Assembly (NCBI RefSeq): GCF_003967355.1
Contig: NZ_BIFH01000053.1
Span: 1 to 64,000 of the forward strand
Length of the DNA stretch: 64,000 nt
Reading direction: 5' to 3'
Origin: Embleya hyalina
Lineage (GTDB): Bacteria > Actinomycetota > Actinomycetes > Streptomycetales > Streptomycetaceae
A program made the position numbers and the translations under genes. Positions within the stretch are counted from its first letter, which is position 1, and each line of letters starts with the position of its first letter. Positions 18,807 to 26,492 of this stretch are shown here, piece after piece. The notes under the pieces are model-generated. The model did no database searches and had not been told where the DNA came from. It saw nothing but the letters and a program-made list of their open reading frames with translations.

Positions 18807-19198
18807 GCTTCCCCCAGGCGTTCCCGCGCGGGTTCGGGGACGGTGAAGGTGATGCCGCAGCCGGGACAGGCCATCGCGCTGTGCGTCTCCTCCAGGCCGT
18901 TGACGCGGCGATACAGGCTCTGGAGGTGGGCGAGGTCGGCGGCGAACATCCGCTCGATGACACCGGCGTGGATGTCGGCGACCGTCCCCAACCGGGTGAC
19001 GACGAGGCTGAGCAGCACGACTCCGAGGTAGGCGGGATTCTCCCGGACCCGTTGATCGATCAGCGGGGACAGTTCGTCATGGGCGGTGGCCAGGCGCATG
19101 GTGCCCGTGCGGTGCACGGCGCCGTGGTCGTCGACGTATCCGTGGGGCAGTTCGAAGTCGAACGTGGTGCGCAGGCCCGTGGTCGTGGGGTTCGACAC
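18803..19198 (-). CDS. Phage-tail-assembly-like protein with zinc-ribbon-type end
   Basis: This is a 131-residue protein from GTG 19198 (AGAGGA upstream). It opens with TTFDFELPHGYVDDHGAVHR, then GTMRLATAHDELSPL, VVLLSLVVTRLG and a helical LQSLYRRVN segment. It ends with a CPGCG motif followed by FTVPEP. This layout matches small T4-like/Mu gp41-like tail assembly proteins of contractile injection loci, which usually carry a CPxCG metal-binding end here reduced to two cysteines. It precedes the DUF6760-like gene with a four-base overlap. Confidence 0.7.
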   Translation of the reverse strand: MSNPTTTGLRTTFDFELPHGYVDDHGAVHRTGTMRLATAHDELSPLIDQRVRENPAYLGVVLLSLVVTRLGTVADIHAGVIERMFAADLAHLQSLYRRVNGLEETHSAMACPGCGITFTVPEPARERLGEA

Positions 19199-19254
19199 CG
19201 GTTCGGGTCCTCTCGGTGAGTGGGGCGGGCCGGGGGCGTTCACCGGTGGGGGTG

Positions 19255-20313
19255 TCACTTGACCGTGTACGTGCAGTGGCCCAGAACGGGTTGGTCGTCG
19301 CACACGAACCACAGGTCCTTGTCACCCTTTTGGGCCGGGGAAAGCACGCACATCCCCCGGGGGCCGAGCTTGACCGGGACGCTGTCGGTGACGGGGTAGG
19401 TGTCGTTGTCGGCGGCCGCGACGCGATGGACGCCCTTTTCGGTCGACACCCACACGGCACTCGTCTTGGCCTCCGCGACCACCCGACGAGGCGCCCCGAT
19501 CCCGGCGGGGAGTTGGACGTCCTCCCATTCGTCGTTCGTCCGAACGCGCAGGATCGCCGGCCCCCCACCGCCATCCGTCTCGGTCGCGAGGAACCACAGG
19601 TGTCGTTTACCGCCGACCTCGGTGACGGCCACGTCGACGGGAAGCCGGTCGCCGATCTCGATGGGGGGTTCCCAATGGCCCTTCGTTCGCTCCCGGAGCT
19701 GGTTCGCGTTGCTCTTGACCGCACGGTCGCGGTCCTGTGACACGACATAGATGTCCAGGTTGGTATCGGAACCGATCAGACAACCTCCGCACAAACGTCC
19801 GTAGTCGGGGAGGTCGGACACGCTGATCTCCTTGAGCTTCATGTCGCCGGTGTCGCTCTTGGCGAGCGGCGCGTACCAGATGGTGGGTGAGGCCAGGGAG
19901 TGGCTGAGGACGCCGATGTGGGCTTCTTCGGCATTGGGTTTGCCGTAGGTCGCCACGTCGACGACCAGTGGGCTGATCTGGACTCGTGTGTCGGGATAGG
20001 GCTTGAGCGTGGCCGTCTTCGAGTCGTCGATCAGGCTGTAGAGCGGCGCCTCGTCGGTGGAGCCGCGCGGCACGGCGATCCACATGCGGTTGCCCTGGTT
20101 CTTGCGGGGATCGCGGACGATTCCCGCGGCGCTGGAAGGCGCGTTCCTGGTCAGGTAGACGCGCTTTTGCGGGAACGCCGAGTCGACGCCGACGACGCAG
20201 GCCTGGTTCTGCACGGTGATCCACAGCATGCCGTTTTCGGCCAGGGCGACGGAGTCGAGGTTCCCGGTGATCCGATCCGCGAGCGAGTACAGCGCCTTCA
20301 GTTTGTTTGTCAT
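19255..20313 (-). CDS. Beta-propeller protein between sheath and tail-assembly genes
   Basis: This is a 352-residue protein with ATG at 20313 and AGGAG eleven bases upstream. It shows six to seven repeats of about 50 residues with propeller-like strands: DSVALAENGMLWITVQNQAC, VDVAVTEVGGKRHLWFLATE, RRVVAEAKTSAVWVSTEKGV and PRGMCVLSPAQKGDKDLWFV. This resembles the Vgb/SMP-30-type fold but lacks a recognisable catalytic set. There is no signal peptide. It lies inside the structural operon, 41 bases after the sheath stop. It is probably a particle-associated or delivered propeller. Confidence 0.6.
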   Translation of the reverse strand: MTNKLKALYSLADRITGNLDSVALAENGMLWITVQNQACVVGVDSAFPQKRVYLTRNAPSSAAGIVRDPRKNQGNRMWIAVPRGSTDEAPLYSLIDDSKTATLKPYPDTRVQISPLVVDVATYGKPNAEEAHIGVLSHSLASPTIWYAPLAKSDTGDMKLKEISVSDLPDYGRLCGGCLIGSDTNLDIYVVSQDRDRAVKSNANQLRERTKGHWEPPIEIGDRLPVDVAVTEVGGKRHLWFLATETDGGGGPAILRVRTNDEWEDVQLPAGIGAPRRVVAEAKTSAVWVSTEKGVHRVAAADNDTYPVTDSVPVKLGPRGMCVLSPAQKGDKDLWFVCDDQPVLGHCTYTVK

Positions 20314-20354
20314 GGGCGTCTCCTGGTGTCGACGAAGGAAAAACGTGGGCAACC

Positions 20355-22592
20355 TCAGGTGGTGGTCGTGCCCACGGCCGCCGCGATCTGGGTGACGCGG
20401 AAGATGACGAACTCGGCGGGCCGCACCGGGGCCACGCCGATCTCGCAGACCACGCGACCCTCATCCAGATCCGTCTGCGTGTGGGTGTCGGCGTCGCACT
20501 TGACGTAGAAGGCCTCCGCCGCGGTGCGACCGAACAGCGCTCCGGCGCGCCACTGATCGGTGAGAAACGCCGCGACCGCGTGCCGCAACGACGCCCACAG
20601 CCGCTCGTCGTTCGGCTCGAACACGGCCCACCGCGACGACGACAGGATCGAGTCCTCCAGAAAGCACACCAGGCGCCGCACGTTGACGTACCGCCAGTCC
20701 CGGGTGTCCGAGAGGGTGCGCGCACCCCACACCAACAGGCCCTGTCCGGGGAAGACCCGCAGGCAGTTGACGCCGGCGTCGTTGAGGGGCTGTTGGCGGG
20801 CGTCGCCGAGGTGGTCCAGCGGTTCGCCGACATCGCGCAGGCCGACGTTCGCCGGGGCCTTGAACACCCCGCGAGCGGCGTCGGTGGACGCCCACACGCC
20901 GGCGATGTGTCCGGACGGCGGTACGGCCCGGGTGCTGTCGCCGTCCAGGCCCGGGACGCGTACCCAGGGGTAGTAGAGGGCGCCGAAGGCCTTGTCGACG
21001 TCGTCGGTCCCGAGGGGTCCGGCGAAGTCCCTCAGGGCCGCGTCCCAGGCGGAGGTGAGCGGATCGGGGGTGGGAGGGCCGTCGAGGACGGCGAGGCGGT
21101 TGCCGGCCCGGTGGCAGTGGGCGACGACGTCCTTCATGAGGCTTTGGGCCGCGGTGCGGATCCGAGGGGCCCTGCTGTCGGCCAGAGCCCGGGCGGCGTC
21201 GGCTCTGACCTGCTCGGCATGGACGGCTTCGCCACGAGCCTTGACGGCTTCCCGGAGCACCTTGTCGGCGTCGGATTCGGCCGTTTGGGCTGTGAGCAGC
21301 GCCTTGCCCCGCTCGGCTTCGGCGGTGTGGAGCCGAGTCCGACTGTCCTCGAGTTCGGTCTGCCGAGCATGGAGGGGCGTTCCCAGTGAGGCGACGAGAT
21401 CTTCGGCTCTTCTCCGGGCGATCAACGCCGCATCGCACACGTCGTTCGCCGTCTTGGCGTTGTCGGTCGCGACGTCGACAGCGCCTTCGGCGGCCTTCAC
21501 GGCTTCCTGCGCCGCGTCGGCGATCGCTTGGCCGGCCTTTTTCACGTCGCCCTGGGTGACCTTCTTGGCGTCGTCGGCCTTTGCCGCCACGTCGTCGAGC
21601 GCGGTGACGACCTCCGCGACGCCCTTGACCCTTTTGGCGGCTCTCAGGGCGGCAGTCACCGCGCCGAGGACATCGTCGGCGGCGTTCTCCAGCGCTTCGG
21701 CCTTGGAGGTCGCAGTGGCCGCCTTCGCCTTCTCGCCTACCGCCTTGACCGCGTCCTGCACCTTCTGGACGGCCTTCACCTCGGCGGTGGCCTCATCGTC
21801 CGCCTGTGACTTGGCGGTGTGGTCCTCGACGGCCTTCGCCTTGGCGGATTCGGCCTCGTCGAGGTCCTTTCGGGCGGCTTCGACGCGAGCTTCGGCGTCT
21901 TCGACCGCCGCGGTCGCGGTGGCCACACCGTCATCGGCTTCGACCTTGAAGGCGTTCGCCAGTTCGACGGCTTTTTCGACCTCCCGGGCCCTCTTGGCCG
22001 ACTCCGCGGCCGTCTTGGCCTTGGCTTGTGCCTCATCCGCGGCCTTGTCCAGGGCCGATTGGAGGTTCCTGGTATCGCTGTTGTCGACACCGAACGGATT
22101 TCGCTGCGCGATGTCCCAAAGGACCGGCACCGCAACCATGTTGACGTCGTGCACGGTCGTCAGCCCCGCCAGTCCCGAACGCTTGGTCGCATCGCCCGTG
22201 AGGGTGACCGCGTTGTCGTCGAGGATGCCTACATAACAAAGGGTGCCGCCGTTCGCGAAGAACGCGTACACCGCCTCGGCCAACAGCAACCACCGTTCCT
22301 GCTGCGCGGTCGCCTTCCTGCCGGTGGTCGGGTCGGACTGCTGCGCCCGGATCTTGTCGAGCAGGACGTCGACGTCGTACGCCGCCGCGAACGTGGACCA
22401 GCCGCGTACCGCCTGCGGTTGTGCGCGCCGGCGCCGCTCGGCCTCGGCGTCGTCCTTGTGTCTGTGTTCCGTGTCGAGATAGGCGTAGCCGAGGAAGGCG
22501 GGGGTGGAGGTGCCGACGCCGGTGACGATGCGGATGCCGCTGGAGTATTCCTCGAGGTAGACGCCGGGGGCGCGCAGGACGTTGGGGCTCAT
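20355..22592 (-). CDS. Contractile sheath protein with large helical insert
   Basis: This is a 745-residue protein with ATG at 22592. The N-terminus (RAPGVYLEEYSSGIRIVTGV, then TSTPAFLGYAYLD) and the C-terminus (GQGLLVWGARTLSDTRDWRY, NVRRLVCFLEDSI and VAPVRPAEFVIFRV) are the conserved sheath core of eCIS and phage tails. The domain between VNMVAVPVLWDIAQ and SLMKDVVAHCHRAGNRLAVL is normally joined directly. Here residues about 172-480 form an Ala/Lys/Glu/Asp-rich, almost proline-free stretch expected to be helical or coiled coil. Ordinary sheaths are about 480-520 residues. Core motifs are intact, so contraction is probably retained. Confidence 0.85.
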   Translation of the reverse strand: MSPNVLRAPGVYLEEYSSGIRIVTGVGTSTPAFLGYAYLDTEHRHKDDAEAERRRRAQPQAVRGWSTFAAAYDVDVLLDKIRAQQSDPTTGRKATAQQERWLLLAEAVYAFFANGGTLCYVGILDDNAVTLTGDATKRSGLAGLTTVHDVNMVAVPVLWDIAQRNPFGVDNSDTRNLQSALDKAADEAQAKAKTAAESAKRAREVEKAVELANAFKVEADDGVATATAAVEDAEARVEAARKDLDEAESAKAKAVEDHTAKSQADDEATAEVKAVQKVQDAVKAVGEKAKAATATSKAEALENAADDVLGAVTAALRAAKRVKGVAEVVTALDDVAAKADDAKKVTQGDVKKAGQAIADAAQEAVKAAEGAVDVATDNAKTANDVCDAALIARRRAEDLVASLGTPLHARQTELEDSRTRLHTAEAERGKALLTAQTAESDADKVLREAVKARGEAVHAEQVRADAARALADSRAPRIRTAAQSLMKDVVAHCHRAGNRLAVLDGPPTPDPLTSAWDAALRDFAGPLGTDDVDKAFGALYYPWVRVPGLDGDSTRAVPPSGHIAGVWASTDAARGVFKAPANVGLRDVGEPLDHLGDARQQPLNDAGVNCLRVFPGQGLLVWGARTLSDTRDWRYVNVRRLVCFLEDSILSSSRWAVFEPNDERLWASLRHAVAAFLTDQWRAGALFGRTAAEAFYVKCDADTHTQTDLDEGRVVCEIGVAPVRPAEFVIFRVTQIAAAVGTTTT
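21153..22079 (-). other. Sheath insert: roughly 310-residue helical region
   Basis: Sheath residues about 172-480 are dominated by Ala, Lys, Glu, Asp and Val with repeated AxxAxxA and EAxxA spacing and almost no Gly or Pro. This is the composition of long helices or coiled coils. Base composition and codon use match the rest of the gene, so it does not look like a fresh sequence insertion. It begins and ends at the place where other sheaths have their surface-exposed variable domain. Confidence 0.75.
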
Positions 22593-22622
22593 GGGGTGGG
22601 TCCTTCGGTCGGGCGGGGGCGG

Positions 22623-23063
22623 CTATTCGACGGTGAGGTCTTCGTAGGTGATCGTGACCTGTTCGGTGGCGGCACTCGCGTCGCCGGCGCCGAGGGTGGG
22701 TCCCTGCCAGCGCGAGGCCCAGGCGTTGGTCAGATGGATGCGCCGGACGGTGTTCTTTCTGGCGTCCTTGAGCGAAATGCTGATGTTCTGGCGAGCCTTG
22801 TCGAGGTCGGCGTCGACGAGGGTGGCCTTGATCCAGTCGGTGAACGCGGTGCTCTTGTCCATACCGCGGGTGACGGTGATCTCGCCGGAACGCCGGGCAC
22901 CCGGCTGCTTGCGGATGACCAGTTCGCCGCTGGGGGTGACCTGCCGGGTCTCCACGACGTCCTGTTCCAGGGTCAGGCCACCGACGTCGCGAACGGTCTC
23001 GACCTGGAACTTGCCCAGTTCGATGGCGAAGGTGTGGCTGGAGAAGACGTCGCCGTTGAGCAT
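22623..23063 (-). CDS. Inner tube protein (gp19-like)
   Basis: This is a 146-residue protein with ATG at 23063 after AAAGGA. It is the first gene of the minus-strand structural run. It shows the tube fold pattern: FSSHTFAIELGKFQVETVRD, then GLTLEQDVVETRQVTPSGEL, ITVTRGMDKSTAFTDWIKAT and a final EQVTITYEDLTVE strand. It stacks as hexameric rings to form the tube driven out by the sheath, whose gene starts 30 bases downstream. Confidence 0.9.
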   Translation of the reverse strand: MLNGDVFSSHTFAIELGKFQVETVRDVGGLTLEQDVVETRQVTPSGELVIRKQPGARRSGEITVTRGMDKSTAFTDWIKATLVDADLDKARQNISISLKDARKNTVRRIHLTNAWASRWQGPTLGAGDASAATEQVTITYEDLTVE

Positions 23064-23435
23064 TGCGGCGGATCCTTTCGTAGACGCTCACGAGGCCGAA
23101 CGCGGCGAGGCCGCGTCGATCTCGCGGGCCGTTCGCACCACTTCCGGGTCGGCCGGGACGCGGACACGACCTGGCCAACCAGTCGGTATCCACTGGTGTG
23201 CGGCATCGAACCCGATGTCCACCATTCGCCCCATCGCTGCCACGAACCCGCAATGGCAATCCGGCGGCCGTGCCGCCACGCTCCGGCGACGTCGACCTTC
23301 GACTTCTCCGGTCCTCCGGTCCTCGTCGCAGCACGGCGCGCGGGCATGCCGATCCGAACACGAAGCGCCGAGCGCATGGTTCGGGGCCCAAGTGGTAGAG
23401 GCCAGTCCCGATCCGCACTATGGGGAGCGCGCGCA
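23064..23435. promoter_or_regulatory. Divergent intergenic region of the injection cluster
   Basis: This 372-base gap separates the minus-strand structural run from plus-strand genes, so it should hold the main promoters for both. I could not pick convincing -35/-10 pairs by eye. A minus-strand open frame at 23088-23279 lies in it (see findings). Confidence 0.4.
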
Positions 23436-24272
23436 GTGGCCGGTCCACGCATCATCTGCACCCTCGACAAGGCCCCGCGACGACAGGGCGAGGCCGACTA
23501 CCGACGACGCCGCGACACCCTTGCCCTGACGGACCTGTCCGACTCGCCGGGCACGCCACACGGCCTTTACCTCGGTGACCACGGACACGACCCCGCCTTC
23601 CTGGCCGGAGCGGTCACGGACGGCGCCTATCGCGTATACGTGACATGCACCGGCTCTGCGGTCGTTCTGGCCGTGCGCGTCGACCCGAACGACGGTGAAC
23701 CCGACGTGCAGACCACCGTGCCGGTGGGTGCCAACCCGGCCGCGGTCGCGCTGTCGCCGCGCGGCGATCTGCTCGCGGTGGCCGAACCGGACAGCCGGGC
23801 CGTGCACTTCCTGAGCGTCGATCCCACCACCGGATCCATGTCGGTGCGGGAACCACCATTGGACATCGGCTGTGGGGCGCGACATCTGGTCTTCGCCTCG
23901 GCGGGTCCGCCGGACCTCGTCCTGGCCGCAGCGGCACCGGGCGACCGGCGAATCGTCCTGATCACCATCGACCCCGCCAACCCCCAGGCGAGCCTCCACA
24001 CCACCACGACCGTGGACATCCCGGGCCATGAGGGCCCGGCCTGGCTCGGCTTCGATCCGGAGGCCACGGCGATCACCGCACTGTGCCCGAAGCCGGACTT
24101 CACCGACGGCGTCACCGCGTGGCTCTCGGTCGGCCCCGAACGCCCGGCCGCCGCCGGCCCTCCGTACACGATTTCTCCCGTCGGCCTGGATGTGCGCACA
24201 TCCTTACCGGGCCAGGCGCCCGCCGTCGTTCTCACCCTGGGACCTCCACTACCCGAAAGGCATCCGACGTGA
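23436..24272 (+). CDS. YVTN/lactonase-like beta-propeller protein
   Basis: This is a 278-residue protein from GTG 23436 with GGGGAG about twelve bases upstream. Repeats such as TTVPVGANPAAVALSPRGDL followed by LAVAEPDSRAVHFLSVDP, and VTCTGSAVVLAVRVDP, mark YVTN/7-bladed lactonase-like blades. With 278 residues it can form only one propeller. There is no signal peptide. It overlaps the PAAR-like candidate by four bases (GTGA), so the two are translationally coupled and probably act together. The role is unknown. Confidence 0.65.
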   Translation: MAGPRIICTLDKAPRRQGEADYRRRRDTLALTDLSDSPGTPHGLYLGDHGHDPAFLAGAVTDGAYRVYVTCTGSAVVLAVRVDPNDGEPDVQTTVPVGANPAAVALSPRGDLLAVAEPDSRAVHFLSVDPTTGSMSVREPPLDIGCGARHLVFASAGPPDLVLAAAAPGDRRIVLITIDPANPQASLHTTTTVDIPGHEGPAWLGFDPEATAITALCPKPDFTDGVTAWLSVGPERPAAAGPPYTISPVGLDVRTSLPGQAPAVVLTLGPPLPERHPT

Positions 24273-24706
24273 CCGGCGCCGTCGTCCGAGACGCCGACCG
24301 CGTCCTGGTGTCGTTCACGACGACACCCGGGCTGGTGGTCATCGCGCCCCCGGGACTGGTCGTCGCGCCCGACCGGGGAGTCACCGTCGCGGGCCGCCCA
24401 CCGTGCCTGTCGGGCGATGAGAAGGACGTGTCGCCCTACGCCGAGGGGGTGTTCCCATACACCCGTCCGCCGTACGTCGTTCCCGGTTTCGGCCGCATCT
24501 CCCTGAACGCCGACGCGGTCCGAGCGTTCGCCACCGTCGACGGCCGACAACTCCTGCTGAACAGCGGGAAGTTCGCCGCGACGTTCACCATCTTGGTCCG
24601 GGCGACCAAACCGCCCCCGCAATCCGACCCCGACGACGACATGAACGGCAAGTACGAGGGAGACGCGGTCTTCCTCACCGACGACATCACGGTGACCTGC
24701 GCGTGA
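24269..24706 (+). CDS. PAAR-like spike-tip candidate
   Basis: This is a 145-residue protein; GTG 24269 overlaps the previous stop. The pattern GVTVAGRPPCLSGDEKDV resembles the V-x-V-x-G-x-P-x-C-x-x-GDE hairpins of PAAR and PAAR-like tip proteins. It is followed by YTRPPYVVPGFGRISLN, GRQLLLNSGKFAATFTI and a proline-linked final strand, a layout I associate with small proteins of eCIS loci. No other gene in the cluster looks like a PAAR tip, which makes this the best candidate for the sharpened end of the spike. Classic PAAR His/Cys zinc ligands are not all evident. Confidence 0.45.
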   Translation: MTGAVVRDADRVLVSFTTTPGLVVIAPPGLVVAPDRGVTVAGRPPCLSGDEKDVSPYAEGVFPYTRPPYVVPGFGRISLNADAVRAFATVDGRQLLLNSGKFAATFTILVRATKPPPQSDPDDDMNGKYEGDAVFLTDDITVTCA

Positions 24707-24755
24707 CCCGGGCCGACGCCGACCTCCTCCCGGACCGACCCGCGACGAGGCGGAG
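24707..24755. other. Convergent gene junction
   Basis: There are 49 bases between convergent stops, with GC-rich self-complementary stretches (CCCGGGCC and CGGACCGACCCG). No textbook terminator was identified. Confidence 0.3.
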
Positions 24756-26129
24756 CTATTTCTGCTTGACGCTGAGATGGAAGACGAACGAGGCCTTGTC
24801 GGGCGCCGAGGCCTCGACCTTGAGGCCCCTGTCCGTCGGGACGGGACCCGCGGTCAGGGCTTCGGCGGTGGCAATGCCGTCGGGATCGGTCAGCGCGGTA
24901 CACGAGGATCGGTTGTTCGGGAAGGCGGCAGTCGCGATCGATGTGCCGTGCACGGTGAACGTGACCTCCACGTACGGTACCGGCCCACTTTCCTCGTCCA
25001 GGGCCACGACTTTGAGCCGAGGCAGGAACTCGGTGTTCGCAAACGCGCAACGGGCATCATCGTCGCCTTCGGGCACCACGAGAAATCGAGCCGTCGCCGA
25101 ACCGGACACCATCCGCACCCGATTGTTCTCGCAGTCGGCGACGTAGAGGCGCCCCTTGCCATCCGGTGCCACACCCTTCGGATAGTTGAACCGGGCCGAC
25201 GCGGCGGGGCCATCGACCCAACCCCTCGCGCTGTCCTTACCTGCCGGAGGGCCCGCTACAGTGAACACCTGCGCCCTCGACACCATTCGTACTCGGTTGT
25301 TGTAGAAGTCCGCGACGTAGACGTTCCCGTCTCGATCCACCGCGATGCCGAACGGACCGTCAAACCGGGCCGACGGCCCCGGGCCGTCCACACACCCGCG
25401 CAAGGTCCCGTCCTCCGCAGGAGGACCGGCCGGCGTCGATACTTGGCGCTGGGCCGAAATCGTCCGCACCCGATGATTGAGGAAGTCGGCGACGTAGACG
25501 GTTCTGTCGGCATCCACCGCCACACCGTACGGACTGTTGAACCGGGCCGACGCGGCCGCGCCATCCACGCAACCCGACGCGTCGGCGACGTCCGCGAGAG
25601 GACCGGCCGCGGTCGACACATCGCCCGTGGGTGAGATCATCCGCACCCGGTGATTGGCGGAATCCGCCACGTAGACGTTTCCCTCGGCGTCGACCGCCAC
25701 GTCCCTCGGCCAGTTGAACCTGGCAGAGGCGGCCGGGCCGTCCTTGAAGCCGGGCGTACCGCTACCGGCCACCGTGGACACGTAGCCTTCCGACAACTTC
25801 CGGATCCGATGATTGGTGTAGTCGGCGATGTACAGGTCGCCCTTGGCATCGATCGCCATACCGCACGGATAGTCGAACCGCGCCAACGCCGCAGGGCCGT
25901 CCACGTAGCCCGCTGCGTCACCGACGTCCGTGGGGGGACCGGCTGCGGTGGATACTCGGTCCCCCGACAGCTTCCGCACGCGACTGTTCCTCGAGTCGGC
26001 GATGTACAGATCGCCCTTGGCGTCCACCACCACATCCGTCGGCCAGTTGAACCGCGCCGAGGCGGCCGTGTCGTCCCGGAATGCCGCCGTGCCGTCGCCG
26101 GCCGCCGTGGAAACAGTCCTGCTCGACAT
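24756..26129 (-). CDS. NHL-repeat propeller with C-terminal Ig-like domain (1)
   Basis: This is a 457-residue protein with ATG at 26129 after AAGGAG. Six NHL blades are visible, each with a core such as LYIADSRNSRVRKLSGD, LYIADYTNHRIRKLSEG or VYVADSANHRVRMISPTG and an SARFN[WYS]P turn between blades. From about residue 345 a Big_1-like beta-sandwich follows (VPYVEVTFTVHGT, then GIATAEALTAGP and a KASFVFHLSV end). There is no signal peptide. It is a clear paralogue of the divergent gene at 26493. NHL propellers usually bind proteins or RNA; here I infer a target-binding or delivered protein. Confidence 0.75.
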   Translation of the reverse strand: MSSRTVSTAAGDGTAAFRDDTAASARFNWPTDVVVDAKGDLYIADSRNSRVRKLSGDRVSTAAGPPTDVGDAAGYVDGPAALARFDYPCGMAIDAKGDLYIADYTNHRIRKLSEGYVSTVAGSGTPGFKDGPAASARFNWPRDVAVDAEGNVYVADSANHRVRMISPTGDVSTAAGPLADVADASGCVDGAAASARFNSPYGVAVDADRTVYVADFLNHRVRTISAQRQVSTPAGPPAEDGTLRGCVDGPGPSARFDGPFGIAVDRDGNVYVADFYNNRVRMVSRAQVFTVAGPPAGKDSARGWVDGPAASARFNYPKGVAPDGKGRLYVADCENNRVRMVSGSATARFLVVPEGDDDARCAFANTEFLPRLKVVALDEESGPVPYVEVTFTVHGTSIATAAFPNNRSSCTALTDPDGIATAEALTAGPVPTDRGLKVEASAPDKASFVFHLSVKQK

Positions 26130-26492
26130 GGCACTCCTTGGCTCCCCGGAGCGTCGTGATCACCTGACGATTGTCCGGGCACATGGGACTTCACCGCCGC
26201 CGATCGGGACTGAAGGGCCCGACAGGTACGGCGGATGGATACCCCACTCAGCCGTCGCCACCCCCGGCGCGGGCCATCCGAGTGATCGGTCGGGCGCCCG
26301 AGGGACACGACGCCGGTCCCCCGGCTCGTAACGGTCGGATCGGTCTTCCAGGGGGACTTCGACGGCGTGTTGTGCGCGCGACGGGGGTACGCGCGGGCGT
26401 GGTTCGGGAGGTGTGCGATTCCCGGCCACGGCCGGCGGTGCGACATCCCCGTCCCCGCTTTCGGTACCACCACATGGGAAGCGAGGAGCGCC
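26130..26492. promoter_or_regulatory. Divergent promoter region of the NHL pair
   Basis: This 363-base gap separates the two divergent NHL genes and must contain both starts of transcription. I see no credible gene within it and no promoter elements that I can call with confidence. Confidence 0.35.

Noticed and set aside
21819-24272. An 817-codon plus-strand open frame running across the sheath and tube genes
   Set aside because: Only its last part (from GTG 23436) has protein-like sequence and a ribosome site; the rest is antisense to well-recognised sheath and tube genes.
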